A DNA stretch of 64,000 nt from Adiantum capillus-veneris (taxonomy: Eukaryota; Streptophyta; Polypodiopsida; Polypodiales; Pteridaceae). A program made the position numbers and the translations under genes. Below are positions 33,316-44,930 of the stretch, piece after piece. The notes beneath the pieces were generated by a model, which saw only the letters and a list, made by a program, of their open reading frames with translations, was not told the DNA's origin and made no database searches. Where the stretch lies: assembly GCA_014529385.2 (NCBI GenBank), contig CM043953.1, positions 65,674,372 to 65,738,371 on the forward strand. The letters run 5' to 3'. Within the stretch, counting starts at the first letter, position 1, and the number at the start of each line of letters is the position of its first letter.

Positions 33316-36300
33316 TCAATGCTCCAAAATTGTGGTGATGAGAGTCATAATGGAGAGCCCACACTGTGGCTGGGAGACGAAAGTGTGTAGGTCTAAGTCA
33401 TGGCTAAAAATGTGAGGGAAGCAAGTTCGGATGTGACCAAAAGCTGAGCACTCTAGTAGTGTGTGGTACTCAGACTCGCAAACTTGCAGTGAGCATAATG
33501 TGCACAATTGATTTGACTCTTCTCCATTTCCCCAATGCCCTGTCTCGCATTGAAGGGAGTGAGAGCTAAGCCGAATGGCTACGATAGTGCGTATTGTTGA
33601 CAAGGGGATATGCTCAAGCATGTAAGGGTGAGTATGGTTTCCTCTTTCGGCGAAGAACATGGTTTTATAGTTGGGGGAAACATGGGTGGTGTAATGTATG
33701 AAGCGTGACCCAACGGATTTCTCCCAAGCCATAATACATTGGTGCTATAGAAAAGCTTCATTCACTTGGGATTCAATTGAGGCATCATGTAGTAATTGTA
33801 ATGCATCCCATCTCGCAAACCACTTCTTTATGTCTTGCATCCATCCCGTGCTTAAGATCTTGCTTTTATGCATCTTTTGAACTTTTTTGCTTGCTTCCCA
33901 TGCAATTATAGGAAGTCAATGTGAGGGGTTTTGATGCATATTTATCATGCACTCCACAACCCTTTCCATGTCATAACCTCAATTGGACAAGATCCCGACT
34001 CAAGAAGTACGAGCATATATGTTGTTTGTGTCTTAACTTCGATAAATTTTGTAATAAAACGCTTTTGGACATTCTCAAACTCTTTCCAGGTAGACTTTGA
34101 GATGCTCCCGCCCCACACTTCAACTCCATAAAGAGGAACCAATGTCACCAATGCATCAAAAGGTACTTCTTGACAACCCAACGCTTGATGTTTCCCACAT
34201 TACACATGTTCTCAAATGAATAATACACACTCTTTCCCTCTTCAAATGATGCATAGCACATTCGTGCCACTTGTGATTGGCCACAACCTCAAGGCCAAGG
34301 TACTTAAAGCTCTCAACAACTTCAAGTATCTCATTGTTGTACACAATGCATGTCTTCTCCTTATGGTTGGTTTTCACAAGTATAACCTTTGTTTTGGATT
34401 CATTCACAATCAGCCCACTATGCAAGCAAAAGTTCTCAAGCACAACCATAAGCTTTTGTGCATCCTTTAAAGTATGTGCTAGAAGCACTACATCATCCAC
34501 ATACAACAAATGCATGATTACCGCATTGCAAATAGTAACCTCTTCATTGCCTTCTTCTTGCACAAAGTCAAGTACCAATTCTTCCAATTGATCAAAGCAT
34601 AGACTAGAGAGAGTTGTTGACAATGGACATTCTTGTTTAACCCCAATAGTGCTTGCAAAAATTTATAAAATTCCTCTTTCCATGTGCAATTTGCACATCA
34701 CTTTCTCATAAATTCGAGAAGCTGCAATTATAAACTCACTTGGAACTTACAATTCTTCCATCCTTCTCCTCAAATTGTTACATGGAATCATATCATAGGC
34801 TTTCTTAAAGTCCGCAAAGCAAAAATACAATCGCTTGCCTTTCAACCGACTTTCCTCCATGAGAACACGAAGAGTGACAAGATTATCAATGGTGCTATGG
34901 CGTCGATAAAAACCCACTTGTCCTTTTGTACGCTTGTCATTCTCTTCAGCCCAATCACTCAATTTTATCTCCATTATGCACCCAAACAACTTTGCCATAA
35001 AAGACCCAATTATTATAGTTCAGTAGTTATTTACATTCTTTACATCCCCTCCTTCATGCAAAGGCTTGACCCAATTAGTACTCCAATCATAAGGCATACC
35101 ATGTTGAAGTGGAAGGTTGAACATATCACACATCCACTCGTGTAAAATCTCCATTTAATCATTTCCAACTTGATACCTTGAAGATCTATCACTCTGCGAC
35201 TGGCCAACTTTTCGAGCCCATCGCATACATCCTTAATAGTAAAAATAGGAGGAAATACATGGAAGTGAACCATAAAATGGATTTTTTCCATCATTTGGTT
35301 GCCCATATAGTTGCCTACAATGTGTGTATATATCCAAAAGACTCAAGTTACCAAAACTCTCAACCGGCTTGTCCCTCAAGTTTCTCCAAAATCTTCCACA
35401 TGCACATGCCTTTTCTTGGACTTGAAAGAATTGTTGTCTTTGTCCATAGCTGCATCAAGCTTTATCAAGGACTTTCAAGCATCTTGGCATTCTTTATCAA
35501 ACCACCTTTTGCGTGATCTATCTTTGTTGATACAATGGACATGCTTTATTGTAAAGCATTCTTCGACACAATAACAAATAACTTTCTTGAAAGCTTCCCA
35601 TTTAGTTTCCAATGGTGCGTCATATTGAAGCTTTGGCACCCATAACGTTTGCTCAACCATTTCAATGTACATACGTGCCAGTTTGAATCCATACATAGTG
35701 ATAACTTCTTTTCCCTTTGGCTAAGATTATCATGCTTAGTTGCTTCTCCACATGCAAGGTCAATACATAAGGTCCAATGTTTTGAATTCGGGGTCCATTA
35801 GCCAAGTGTAAAACTCTTTATGCGATAAATGATGGCTTCGAAGAGTAGCATATAGTTAATCACACCATGTAAATCCATTTGTTCCACTCCACAAAGATGC
35901 ACCATTGGCAATGAGCATACCCATGCTATTACACATGTATAAAAGTAACTTTCCATAGTGATCCGTCTCTTTCTCATCCATTGAAGTACGATCATACAAA
36001 TGAACTTTCTTCAACTCCCTTGAAATGTATGACATATCAAATTGTTGAGTATCATGTTGCAATGTTTTTGTGCGAGCATTCATATCCCAAAGACAATAAC
36101 ATCACCTTCCCCTTTAAAAGAAGCAATATCCTCCTCTTAATCAAAAAATTCATGATCTATATCCATGCAAGCATAAAAGGGAAATCATGATGAGGAATGT
36201 AGCAATTGGATACAAAAATGGGTGCTCTTTTTGATGTCATAATTTTCAGCCATACATAACGTTTGTGCTTGCCATCTTTCACAATTGATACAAAATCTTC

Positions 36301-36545
36301 TAATCCTTTCTTAATCATACATGCTACCCCTCATTGCCCTCTTTGTTGCTTGAGATTCTTTGACCAATTAATGAATGTACATTGTAATCCTCCAACCTGT
36401 TAATCCTTTGTCTATCATGCTCCCAAGTTTCAACAAGAAGTACAACATCGTCTTTGCTTGTTAGCTCATCAATGCCAACCTCCTCATTTCATGGGTAACC
36501 ATTGCAATTCCAAAAGCATACTTTCAATTGTAACTCGGCCTCACA
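33316..36545 (-). pseudogene. LINE 1 ORF2: endonuclease, reverse transcriptase, Cys-rich tail
   Basis: Minus strand. The APE-type endonuclease begins with WNCNGYP near 36520 and LLVETWEHDRQRI near 36440. Its middle MNARTKTLQHD (36083) gives the usual D-x-N metal/catalytic signature after GD-like sequence, with NGFTWCD following. RT includes QVGFYRRHSTIDNLVTLR and FCFADFKKAYDMIP (34998-34747), then the catalytic LLYVDDVVLLAHT (about 34500) and LYGVEVWG (about 34130). The C-terminal Cys/His block LCTLCSLQVCESEYHTLLEC is near 33510. Stops separate these pieces, so the enzyme is not functional. Confidence 0.9.
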
Positions 36546-36557
36546 GGTTGTGCATTC

Positions 36558-37640
36558 CTATTGCATCCTCCTTGGGCACAATTTCTTTATGAGAGATCTC
36601 CTTGTTTTTCTTATTCCTCTCCATATGTGCCTTGCGACACATATTTTGTTGCTTACTATGTGATCTTCACATAAAAAACATTTTGTATCCTTCAAATAGA
36701 TCCAACTATTATCAAGGATAATCTTTCGTTTGGTCTCTTCCGGCATGGTGCATACAAATGGCCGTTCTCTCGAGCGAGCAGCTCCTTGCTTACCCACTCT
36801 ATGTGCTACGTAAACCATAACTCCTAACATGCCAAAGTGGGTTTTGAAGATATCTTTGATAACAATGGCAAGAGAAGGAGGTGTCTCTAACTTCTCTTTG
36901 GTAATTCCATGAATAACAATGTTCTGGGAGCGTTGCTCCCATTCCTTTAACTCCTCTACATCCACATTCTCAACATTCTTTGTTTGAGCCATTGCTTGCA
37001 TGAGGGAGGAATTAGAAACCACATTGCTACCACATACACCAGTCTAAGACTTATTTGTGCATACATTTTTCATGTCGTATACATCCCAACTTATGGTGTC
37101 AAATTTCTCCTCTTTTAATACATGGTCATGCTCTACTTTGCTCATGCATTCCTTCAAAGCATTCAACTCCAAAAGAGAGCGTTTACATTCCTTGACTTCC
37201 TCTTCAAGCTGCATCAAACGTGTTGTTTCCATCTCAAGTGTCCTCTTGAGATTTTCATTCTCAACCACATGAACCCTTAAGGTGCCATTCTCCATTGCAA
37301 GTGCCCATAAGTCTTCACCTTCTTTGTTTACAGTCCCTTGAAATGATACCAAGTATGCCATGATCATGGTTTTTGATGTCGTTGGTTGAGTGATCGTGTT
37401 GCTATCTCCACACTTAGGAGATTTTGCATCATTTTTTACAATTTTATGGACCTTGTTGAAAAAGAAGAACCACTGCGAGTGCCAGAATACATTGTATGTA
37501 AAATAAGAGAGAGTCAACTTCCCTGAACCTGTCCACTTCAAAAGTGTTGCTGCAAAAATGTCTTCCATAACTCTAAAAACTTCTCTTTTTACAATAGTGT
37601 GTAGAGGGCGTTGTGCTCTTAGATTGAGGCTATAGGTCAC
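36558..37640 (-). pseudogene. LINE 1 ORF1-like protein remnant
   Basis: Two blocks on the minus strand. 37640-37044 is rich in Glu/Leu/Lys heptad-like sequence ending in KEEKFDTISWDVYDMKN, which looks like a coiled coil. 37022-36558 has RSQNIVIHGITKEKLETPP, VAHRVGKQG and RPFVCTMPEETKRKIILDN, then LKDTKCFLCED. That is the RRM-like core of L1-type ORF1 nucleic-acid chaperones. A break near 37025-37044 separates the two blocks. Confidence 0.75.
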
Positions 37641-37707
37641 CCAAATCGGAGTTTAGATGAAGAAGTTATGATTAAAAGAGTGAGCTACTGTCTACAAGGT
37701 CAAAAAC

Positions 37708-37711
<4 letters not shown>

Positions 37712-37756
<45 letters not shown>
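37712..37756. repeat. (GA)n microsatellite
   Basis: About 22 GA units just 5' of LINE 1 (in LINE orientation). Confidence 0.95.
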
Positions 37757-37759
<3 letters not shown>

Positions 37760-37804
37760 GGGAAGAGAGGGAGAGAGGAGGTGTATAAAAAGGGGGAGGG
37801 GATA

Positions 37805-37808
<4 letters not shown>

Positions 37809-37852
<44 letters not shown>
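37809..37852. repeat. (GA)n microsatellite
   Basis: About 22 GA units, followed by purine-rich sequence to about 37940. Confidence 0.95.
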
Positions 37853-37861
<9 letters not shown>

Positions 37862-38045
37862 GGGGGGGGGAGGAGAGACAGAGAGAGAAAGAGAGAGTGT
37901 TTGAAGAGAGAGAGAGAGAGTGAGGGAGAGAAAAAAAGCTCGTTCCGAAAACACCTTTTGGAGCGAGATTTTCAAAGCGAACTTTTTTTAGATTTAATCA
38001 TTTGAGCATTATCTGAAATAATCTCATTCCAAAGCTTGCTTGAAA

Positions 38046-38275
38046 AGCTCGGTCCATTCCAATCTCCCATTGGCATTGTAGAGAAGCCTCATTCACTTGG
38101 GAGTCTACTGGGGCATCATGTAGCAAGTGTAATGCATCCCATCTCCCAAGCCACTTTTTTATGTCTTGCATCCATTCCATGCTCAAGATCTTGCTTTTAT
38201 GTGTCTTTTGAACTTTTTTGATTGCTTCCCATGCAATTGTAGGCAGATGATGTGATGGGTTTTGATGCATCTTTA

Positions 38276-38280
<5 letters not shown>
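38046..38280 (-). pseudogene. Second LINE fragment homologous to LINE 1
   Basis: About 230 bases match 33735-33960 of LINE 1 (shared words include CTTCATTCACTTGGGA-like sequence and CATCATGTAG). It is from the region between RT and the Cys-rich tail of ORF2. It has no other LINE parts and abuts a GA microsatellite at 38281. It is a separate truncated copy of the same family. Confidence 0.85.
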
Positions 38281-38316
<36 letters not shown>

Positions 38317-38322
38317 GGAGAG

Positions 38323-38385
<63 letters not shown>
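38280..38385. repeat. (GA)n and (CA)n microsatellites
   Basis: About 17 GA units (38280-38313) and about 26 CA units (38333-38385), separated by 20 bases. Confidence 0.96.
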
Positions 38386-38389
<4 letters not shown>

Positions 38390-38564
38390 GGATGGGAGTG
38401 AGAGAAAGAGGGAGAGAAAAAAAAATTACTCCACAAGCTCGATTTGAAAACTTTGTTTGGAGCGAGATTTTTGGGCAAGCTTTTAGAGCAATCTTTTTTA
38501 CTAGATTTGGTTAGAAGAGCAATAATAAAAAAAAAGCTCACGTGAAATCTCGTTCCAAACCTCA

Positions 38565-39070
38565 ACTCCTAGTGCATTGGTAAGCCCAAAGGGCATTACC
38601 AAGAACTCTTAAAGCGCATATCTAATCCTGAAGCTGTTTTTGCAATGTCTTCAACAAGTTCATTCTAACTTGATGATAGCCAGATCTTGAGTGGATCTTG
38701 GTAAAATACTAGGCTCTCTCTAATTGATCAAAAAGATCTTCCACTCTAGGCATAGGGAACCTATTCTTGATTGTGAGATTATTTAGTGCTCTATAGTCAA
38801 CACAAAGTTGCCTAGAGCCATCTTTTTTCTTTACCAATAAAATTGGCAAAATCCATGGAGAATTGTTGGGTTTAATAAAGCCTTTATCTATATAATATTG
38901 CAATTTCTTTTCTACTTCTAAGTGTTGTGCTTGGTCTAATCTATAAGGTGGTTTACAGGCAAGCTTTGCATCTTTAACTAAATCAATAGGATGGAGGTTG
39001 ACCTTTTGGCAAATCAATAGGAAAAACATCTTCAAATTCCTCTAACAAGACTTTCAAATCACTTTCGTGA
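38565..39070 (-). pseudogene. Ty3/Gypsy reverse transcriptase fragment
   Basis: Minus strand. It begins [18 protein letters not shown] and then, after a frameshift, reads [56 protein letters not shown] and [13 protein letters not shown]. These are the opening motifs of Gypsy RT. It continues with IHSRSGYHQVRM and, in another frame, EFLVMPFGLTNA. The YVDD-containing half is missing. It is an orphan fragment with stops near 38705 and 38610. Confidence 0.92.
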
Positions 39071-39915
39071 TCACTAACGAGAAGACAAAGACGAGTAGAA
39101 AACTTGATCTTTCATTTTTACATCAGAGTCTTTATTTGAAAAAGATGAAAAAATATGCTATGGAAGCTATGCACAAATGTATCGAACACTTTCGGAGATA
39201 TACCAAGATGGCTCTGATGGAGAGTGTCAATGGCATATCTATACTCCGCATCTGCCCTTGATACACCACTCAGTGCATAGTAAGTATAGTTATCCTACAA
39301 GTGCTTTAGCCATGGCAGGTGCTACCTTATCTATTGCTCTGATGGCAAGATCCACGAAACAAATGAGTTACTTCATATTGTAACTAGTCACCCTCAATCA
39401 CGAGCTATTGCTTGTCTATAAGCTCGGCTGGTTCAATTGAGTACGAGATGCTCAATTGCCTTGGGTGTTTCTCTGCTAGCTACTCTCGGGACAAATAACA
39501 TAAGTGTATTGTCGGCTACTTCAATTCCACTTTGGTCTTCAACAACATGGGAAGCTCCCCTTGCAATAACCATACAAACCTAAGTATTATGGCTTATGCA
39601 GGCTAGATAGCTAATTTTAGAGACAGCGGCCAAAGAGTGGAGTCGGGCGCACTGCCTTGCAGGACCGTATGGAAGATAGCGTAGGAGAGGAGAGTGGCGC
39701 CGCAGGAAAAGCAAGTATGGTATTGCTTCTGCGCTTTGGCAAAGTAAGCTGCCATCTGTGTAGCTTGGCGAACTTGATAGGCTGCAATCTATGTAGTGAG
39801 CCTTGAAGCTATAAATGTTGTGCTATGGTGAGAGACTTCAGAGAAAGAGAAAGAACCGACTCATGCTCTAATACCAATATTAAGACAATGATGCAAGCCT
39901 TTGGGTAGCTGGGAG

Positions 39916-39964
<49 letters not shown>

Positions 39965-40165
39965 CGAAAGATTCCACCGTACCCCCTTCATGGTCTTTGT
40001 TGCCTCGTGTATGGGAATCCTTTTCCCCTTCTCCACACTTGGTCCCTTGGCCTTTATTAAAACTAAGAGGTGATTCCTACGGCAAACCATGGCCCTAGGT
40101 CCCGGTGTTGTGCTGTGTTGTGCCCAACTATAGGATACCTCACAACTGGAGAGTGTTGCTATCAC
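39071..40165. other. Unidentified spacer with a primer-site-like sequence
   Basis: No gene recognised. On the minus strand TGGTATTAGAGC (39876-39865) differs by one base from the initiator-tRNA primer site TGGTATCAGAGC, so a minus-strand LTR could end near 39878. I could not define its other end or find coding sequence after it. A CA microsatellite (39917-39963) lies within the candidate LTR. Confidence 0.35.
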
Positions 40166-40167
40166 CC

Positions 40168-40915
40168 CGCTATCACATGGAGTAGCAAGAAGAAACCTAC
40201 AGTTGCTCTATCCATTATAGAGACATAGTATAACAGTGCTACAAGGAGGCATGTGAGGTAGCATGGTTGCGATTGTTACTTCAAGACTTTGAAGTATAGA
40301 TACAGAGGTTGGTTGTCATCTATTGTGACAACCTTAACAACATACAATTGGCTTGGAACCCAGTGTTTCATGCGAGGACGAAGCACCTTGAGGTGCATTC
40401 CCACTTCATTAGAGAGACGTTCTTGGAAGACAACGTCAAACTTGAGTACGTGACGACAGATGAGCATGTTGCAGATATCCTCACGAAGGCCCTTGGAGCG
40501 TAGAAGTTGCGACAATTTTGAGCCATATGGGAGATGACGTTGAGCTTCAGGGGGAGTGTTGAGATGTCCAGCTTAGCATGTACTACTCCTAAATGACTAT
40601 GACCGATAGTCATTATCAATAGCGTGCCTTGGTGGATACACATATCTTTGCCAGTGATACTGCAACTGGACTACACTGACTTGGTCTATCTATCGGAGTG
40701 ATGGCACACTTGTCCATCCAACTCACTCACTAGCAATTTTACACTAGACCTCTGTAGAAGTTTCCCGTTATGTTGTACTTCCCCTTTTATGCATTGTAAA
40801 CTTCTTATCTTGAGATAGTGAAGAAGAAGAAGTAAAAGGTTTTCGTCCATCTGTGTGTGTGTGCGCGCGCTTGCAAGAGCTCAAGCTCTCTCCTTCTCTT
40901 CCTCTCAATCCGACA
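40168..40915 (+). mobile_element. Copia 3' fragment: RNase H end plus LTR
   Basis: From 40168 the sequence reads ITWSSKKKPTVALSIIET, VVIYCDNLNNIQLAWNP and KHLEVHSHFIRE, then VTTDEHVADILTKAL. This is the end of Copia RNase H. A polypurine tract CAGGGGGAG follows, and an LTR at 40557-40915 begins TGTTGAGATG and ends CAATCCGACA. It is a third Copia family, distinct from A/C/F and B. The rest of the element is missing. One stop and one frameshift lie near 40225-40300. Confidence 0.88.
40557..40915 (+). repeat. 3' LTR of the Copia fragment (359 bp)
   Basis: Starts TGTTGAGATGTCCAGC after a purine tract and ends CTCAATCCGACA. There is no second copy in the window, so the right end is set by the TG...CA rule only. 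Confidence 0.7.
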
Positions 40916-40953
40916 TTTATGAATTTCAAATCGCTACAATTTTAAGCTAAGAA

Positions 40954-41279
40954 CCAATTCACATGCGCCTTGGGTTTGCAATTGGTTGCCGATCAGTTGC
41001 GAACCCATTTGGTTTCCATGAGGAGTTTTTTGAAACAGAGCCGCAATTGGTTGGAAACCAATTGTAGTGCTGTTCCATGGTGAAGGGGTGGATTGAGCAG
41101 GTAACCACACAGAACGACAAGGCCATGTTCGTTTTTTTTGGGGGGGGACGTACACTTTTTCAGTTCGCAAATAGAAAAATCCCTTTTTAAACAGTTTCTT
41201 GCTACTTGCATAGCTTTTACGTGAACATGGCGAGGAGAGGTTGCAGGTTGCGCACAAGTGCACAATCCATGTGAATTGG
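40954..41279. repeat. Short inverted repeats bounding a palindrome-rich segment
   Basis: CCAATTCACATG near 40954 is inverted as CATGTGAATTGG near 41268. The segment between holds several CAATTGGTT/AACCAATTG palindromes. This might be a MITE-like element, but no target duplication was confirmed. Confidence 0.35.
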
Positions 41280-42400
41280 CGAACGTTGTCGACCAGTTTT
41301 GAACTCAAGACGTGATTGTCCAAAGTGGATCGAGACGAACGTGGCCAAGTCAAAAAACAAATGAGTGGTCTGCGAATTTTGCAAGGTTTACGTAGGCCTA
41401 CAGGCTATAACTTCGTCGTCACAACGGACAACAAATTGAAGAAAGATTTTGGCGGTGTGCAGAAAGAAGTGCCGAATGAAGCCCTTCGAAACAGAAACAC
41501 CATAGCCACCACCTCTTTCCTTTTTAGAAAAAACACCCATTTCGTGGATGTTGAAGTTGCCCCTTCACTGGAAGTGGTTCGCATTTTCTATTAGCCACAT
41601 TCCCTAGGCGTCACAAAGGCAGAACTCTGTTTTTCCTGAAGAAATGCTTTCGGAAAATAGTGCAAAGATGTGAATGCTTTTAAAGAACCGCAACTTTGTA
41701 TTCCGAAGAAAATGGTGGAGAATTTGATTATTTTCCAGGTTACTGTGGCGAGTGGAGCAAGAAGCAAGCAGAGTTCATGAATGTGGTGGGGCTGCAATTA
41801 TAGGAAAGTTTCCCACGATGAAGGAAGATCCTGTGACCAAGGTAGGTGATTTTTCCTTTTCAATTTCCCTTGTGCTGGGCAAGTTCCCTTGTCTTGGTTT
41901 GTGCGGTGCTTGATTTTTGAGGTATAAAAGTTTCCTGAGTTAGTGTGCATGCTAGGCAAGTGGGATGTTGAAAGTTGGAAGTCCGGAGTCAGTGCTTACA
42001 GGCTAAACTTTGTGCTTGAGTTGTACATATCCTTGATTGTGTCCATCTACATCAACGTAGAACAAATAGTTTACGTTGAGAAACGAAATGAAATGAAGTG
42101 TTTATTTACGTCTGGGAAGGGCCTACAAGATCTATGAGACCAAACAAAGACATGATCATCATACGATCCAAATGTTCAGTATAGAAAGCACAAAAGACTA
42201 AGGTAACAAATGCTAAAATGTGAACAAATGGGTGAGTTGGTAGAGCCAACTGGTGGCTTATCTGCCAAAGGATCTTCTCAGTGGGCTGCCCTTGTAAGTA
42301 CCATCACATGAACTCTCTTGTGGGCCACTTCATGATGCCGCCAATCTTTTCCTGTATAAAGAACCTCATAGGAGATTTTCTTTGCCTCTCAACATGTATA
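41280..42400. other. Spacer with no gene recognised
   Basis: A 92-codon plus-strand frame at 41316-41594 has no recognised domain. The rest is unremarkable AT-rich sequence. Confidence 0.4.
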
Positions 42401-42454
<54 letters not shown>

Positions 42455-42592
42455 TATCTAATCTAAGTTATATATGTATGTATATGTATACATATATATA
42501 TATACATATATATGTATATATATATATACATACATATATACATATATATGTATATATATATATACATACATATATACATATATATGTATATA

Positions 42593-42629
<37 letters not shown>

Positions 42630-42686
42630 GTATATATGTATATATATGTATGTATATGTATGTATGTATATATATGTATATATATG

Positions 42687-42775
<89 letters not shown>

Positions 42776-42834
42776 GTATATATATGTATATATATGTATG
42801 TATATATATGTATATATATGTATGTATATATATG

Positions 42835-42871
<37 letters not shown>

Positions 42872-42872
42872 G

Positions 42873-42903
<31 letters not shown>

Positions 42904-42910
42904 GTATATT
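42400..42910. repeat. TA/TATATG-type simple-sequence array
   Basis: About 510 bp of TA dinucleotides mixed with TATATG and TATG words. It begins as pure TA at about 42410-42445 and continues as (TATATATG) and (TATG) mixtures. All long frames through it encode only Tyr/Ile/Met runs and are not genes. Confidence 0.97.
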
Positions 42911-43084
42911 ATAACTGGTCATGCACGGTCTGCGAACAGACTGTCAGATCACTTTCTATTCTAGATTGACTTGACTGACTGAACCGAACCCTGGTCATGC
43001 TGTAGCTTGTCCACGGGCACATAGGGTTGGATGTGTCACGTGACATATATATACATATACATACATATATAACTTAGATTAGAT
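42456..43084. repeat. 35-bp inverted repeat flanking the TA-rich array
   Basis: ATCTAATCTAAGTTATATAT at 42456 continues to 42490. Its reverse complement lies at 43050-43084 (ending AACTTAGATTAGAT). The arms include non-repetitive sequence, so this is more than chance pairing of TA repeats. The 560 bases between hold the TA array and a unique 135-bp stretch. Confidence 0.85.
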
Positions 43085-43259
43085 GCATATCCTCCGGTTG
43101 CACTCAGCATGGTCATCAGCATTACCATCAGAATCCATCAAAATCCATGAGGAGAATTTTCCAGTGCATTAAACCTATTTTTCCTATTTTTGACATTTTT
43201 CACTTATTTATTAAGTGACTTTTTTTGGGAACTAGGTAGGGCAATTTTGCTAAGATAAT

Positions 43260-44930
43260 ATATAAGCAAACCAAAGCTAGCACTTTCTGGCAGAAGAGGC
43301 AGCAGGAGCTCCGGTTCAACAGACACCTTCTAAGTAGGACCCACCAAGACCAACCTAGCGTTTTTGCCCAACAGCAGAGCCTAGCGTTTTCATTCCCAGA
43401 TCAGCCCTTGGCGTTTTTGCATGGCAGATCAGCCTTAGCGACCACAAGACAACAGATCAGCCCTAGCGATAGCAGATTCCCTAGCGACAGCGACAACAGA
43501 TCAGCCCTAGTGTTAGGAGTTTCCTCAACAAAGACAAATTTCAGCCCCTAGCGTTTTTGGTTTACAGATCAACCTCAGCGTTTTTACAGTTCCATCGCGA
43601 CAGAACCAGCCCATAGACCAGCGTTTTCAGTTTTTAGCAGTCAGTACCCGCAGAAGAAGTCCCGAACCTCGCAGATCTCACCTTCCCGCAGCAGATCCTC
43701 GCCGCACGGTCACATCCCGCGAAGTTTGCAGTTTCAGCGCGGAAAACGCAGATTTCAGCATCTGCGTTTTCAGCGCGTCGTCGCTGCATTGTCGTCATCG
43801 ACATCGTCACCGACATAGAGTCAGAATTCAGCAAATAAAGATTTGCAGATTTCAGCCATTAGCATTTTCAGATTTCAGCCCGTCTCGTCGTTGTCCTCAT
43901 CGTCGGCAAGTCCAAGCATTGTAGAGAGGCTCTTACCTGTGCAAACGAGCATAATTCTACAACACTGAAGCGTAGTATCCACGACCAAGTATGTCCCTTA
44001 ACTTTTCACCTGTGCAAGAGGCTCTTACCTCTGCAAACGAGCATAATTCTACAACACTGTAGCGTAGTACCCACGACCAAGTATGCTCAATTTTCTTGAT
44101 GATTTACCAATGTGTCAAAGAATCCAAGCAATTGCCTCAGAGAATTGACGAGCAGCGTGCCACCTGGCAAACCCAAATCACTCCCGCAGGACATCTAGTG
44201 GCCAGTCTACCACTGTGAGACCTCTCCTTATCTCATCTTGGTTCATGCTTGCAAATTCTAAAAACGCAGCAGAAAATCAGCCCTAATTTGACCACTTTTT
44301 GGCAAGGCGAACATTGAAAAGGTTATGTAGGAACATGCGGAATTTCGTATCTGTCCTTCGAAGAGTAGCCCTCTTCCATTATACCCTTCCCTTTGTCAGC
44401 CATAGTGTAATCCTGCGTTCGTGTACTTTGTGTCTTTACCCAAAACAACCGAGGCTCACTTCTTGAGGAAAAAGTGATCTTGTCCCGGCAACGGAACCAT
44501 GAAACCGGCTTGTAGGGTGGTAGACCTTAGCTGTCACCCGATCATTACTTTAACTTCAAGCTTTAACACACAAAGAAACCTTGCAGAAGGAACCTTTAAG
44601 GGGAATTAACACTTCAAAGCACACATAGCTCGGAAGCTAGAATGCTCCGAGCAGACTGGACAACTTGCAGGCCTCAAAAACTGGTGCCCCTTTCGGTATT
44701 TCTTTATTCCTTTAGAGGGTAAAGTTACAAAACTAGAGTCCTGGGGATCTTCACCTGCATCCAACTAGATCACATCTGTTCTGGCTAACTTTCGGCAGCA
44801 TAACGGCCCCAAAACTCGCCCTAAACAAATCTCCTTGTTGAAACTTGCTTCCACTGACATAAACCCTCTGTTTTCAGCCCAAAAACAGCAATTAGAGCTT
44901 GTGGTATTGACTGGTGTTTACCTTGTTTGC
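43260..44930. other. Unclassified repeat-containing region
   Basis: 43345-43640 holds repeated words CAGATCAGCC(C)TAGCG and CAGCGTTTTT. 43926-44088 holds a 92-bp tandem duplication. On the minus strand, ATG at 44403 opens a 26-codon frame beginning MADKGKGIMEEGYSSKD, which could be the start of a Gypsy-type gag, but it stops at once. No complete gene is seen. It may be leader sequence of an unrecognised LTR element. Confidence 0.4.
43926..44088. repeat. 92-bp tandem duplication
   Basis: GAGGCTCTTACCTGTGCAAA at 43926 recurs as GAGGCTCTTACCTCTGCAAA at 44018. The second copy matches for about 70 bases. Confidence 0.93.

Larger units (their letters stand above)
33240..37640 (-). mobile_element. 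LINE (non-LTR) retrotransposon, minus strand (LINE 1)
   Basis: Reading the minus strand from 37640 there is an ORF1-like frame, then an ORF2 with endonuclease, reverse transcriptase and a C-terminal Cys-rich domain. No LTRs are present. The 3' end lies at about 33240, next to a short GATA (CTAT on the sense strand) repeat that may be the tail. Multiple stops and frameshifts are present. Confidence 0.9.

Noticed and set aside
41316-41594. 92-codon frame as a host gene
   Set aside because: No motif, no splice context, and nothing to separate it from chance.
42382-42969. Overlapping long frames on both strands made of Tyr, Ile and Met
   Set aside because: They are translations of the TA/TATG array and exist in most frames, so they carry no gene signal.
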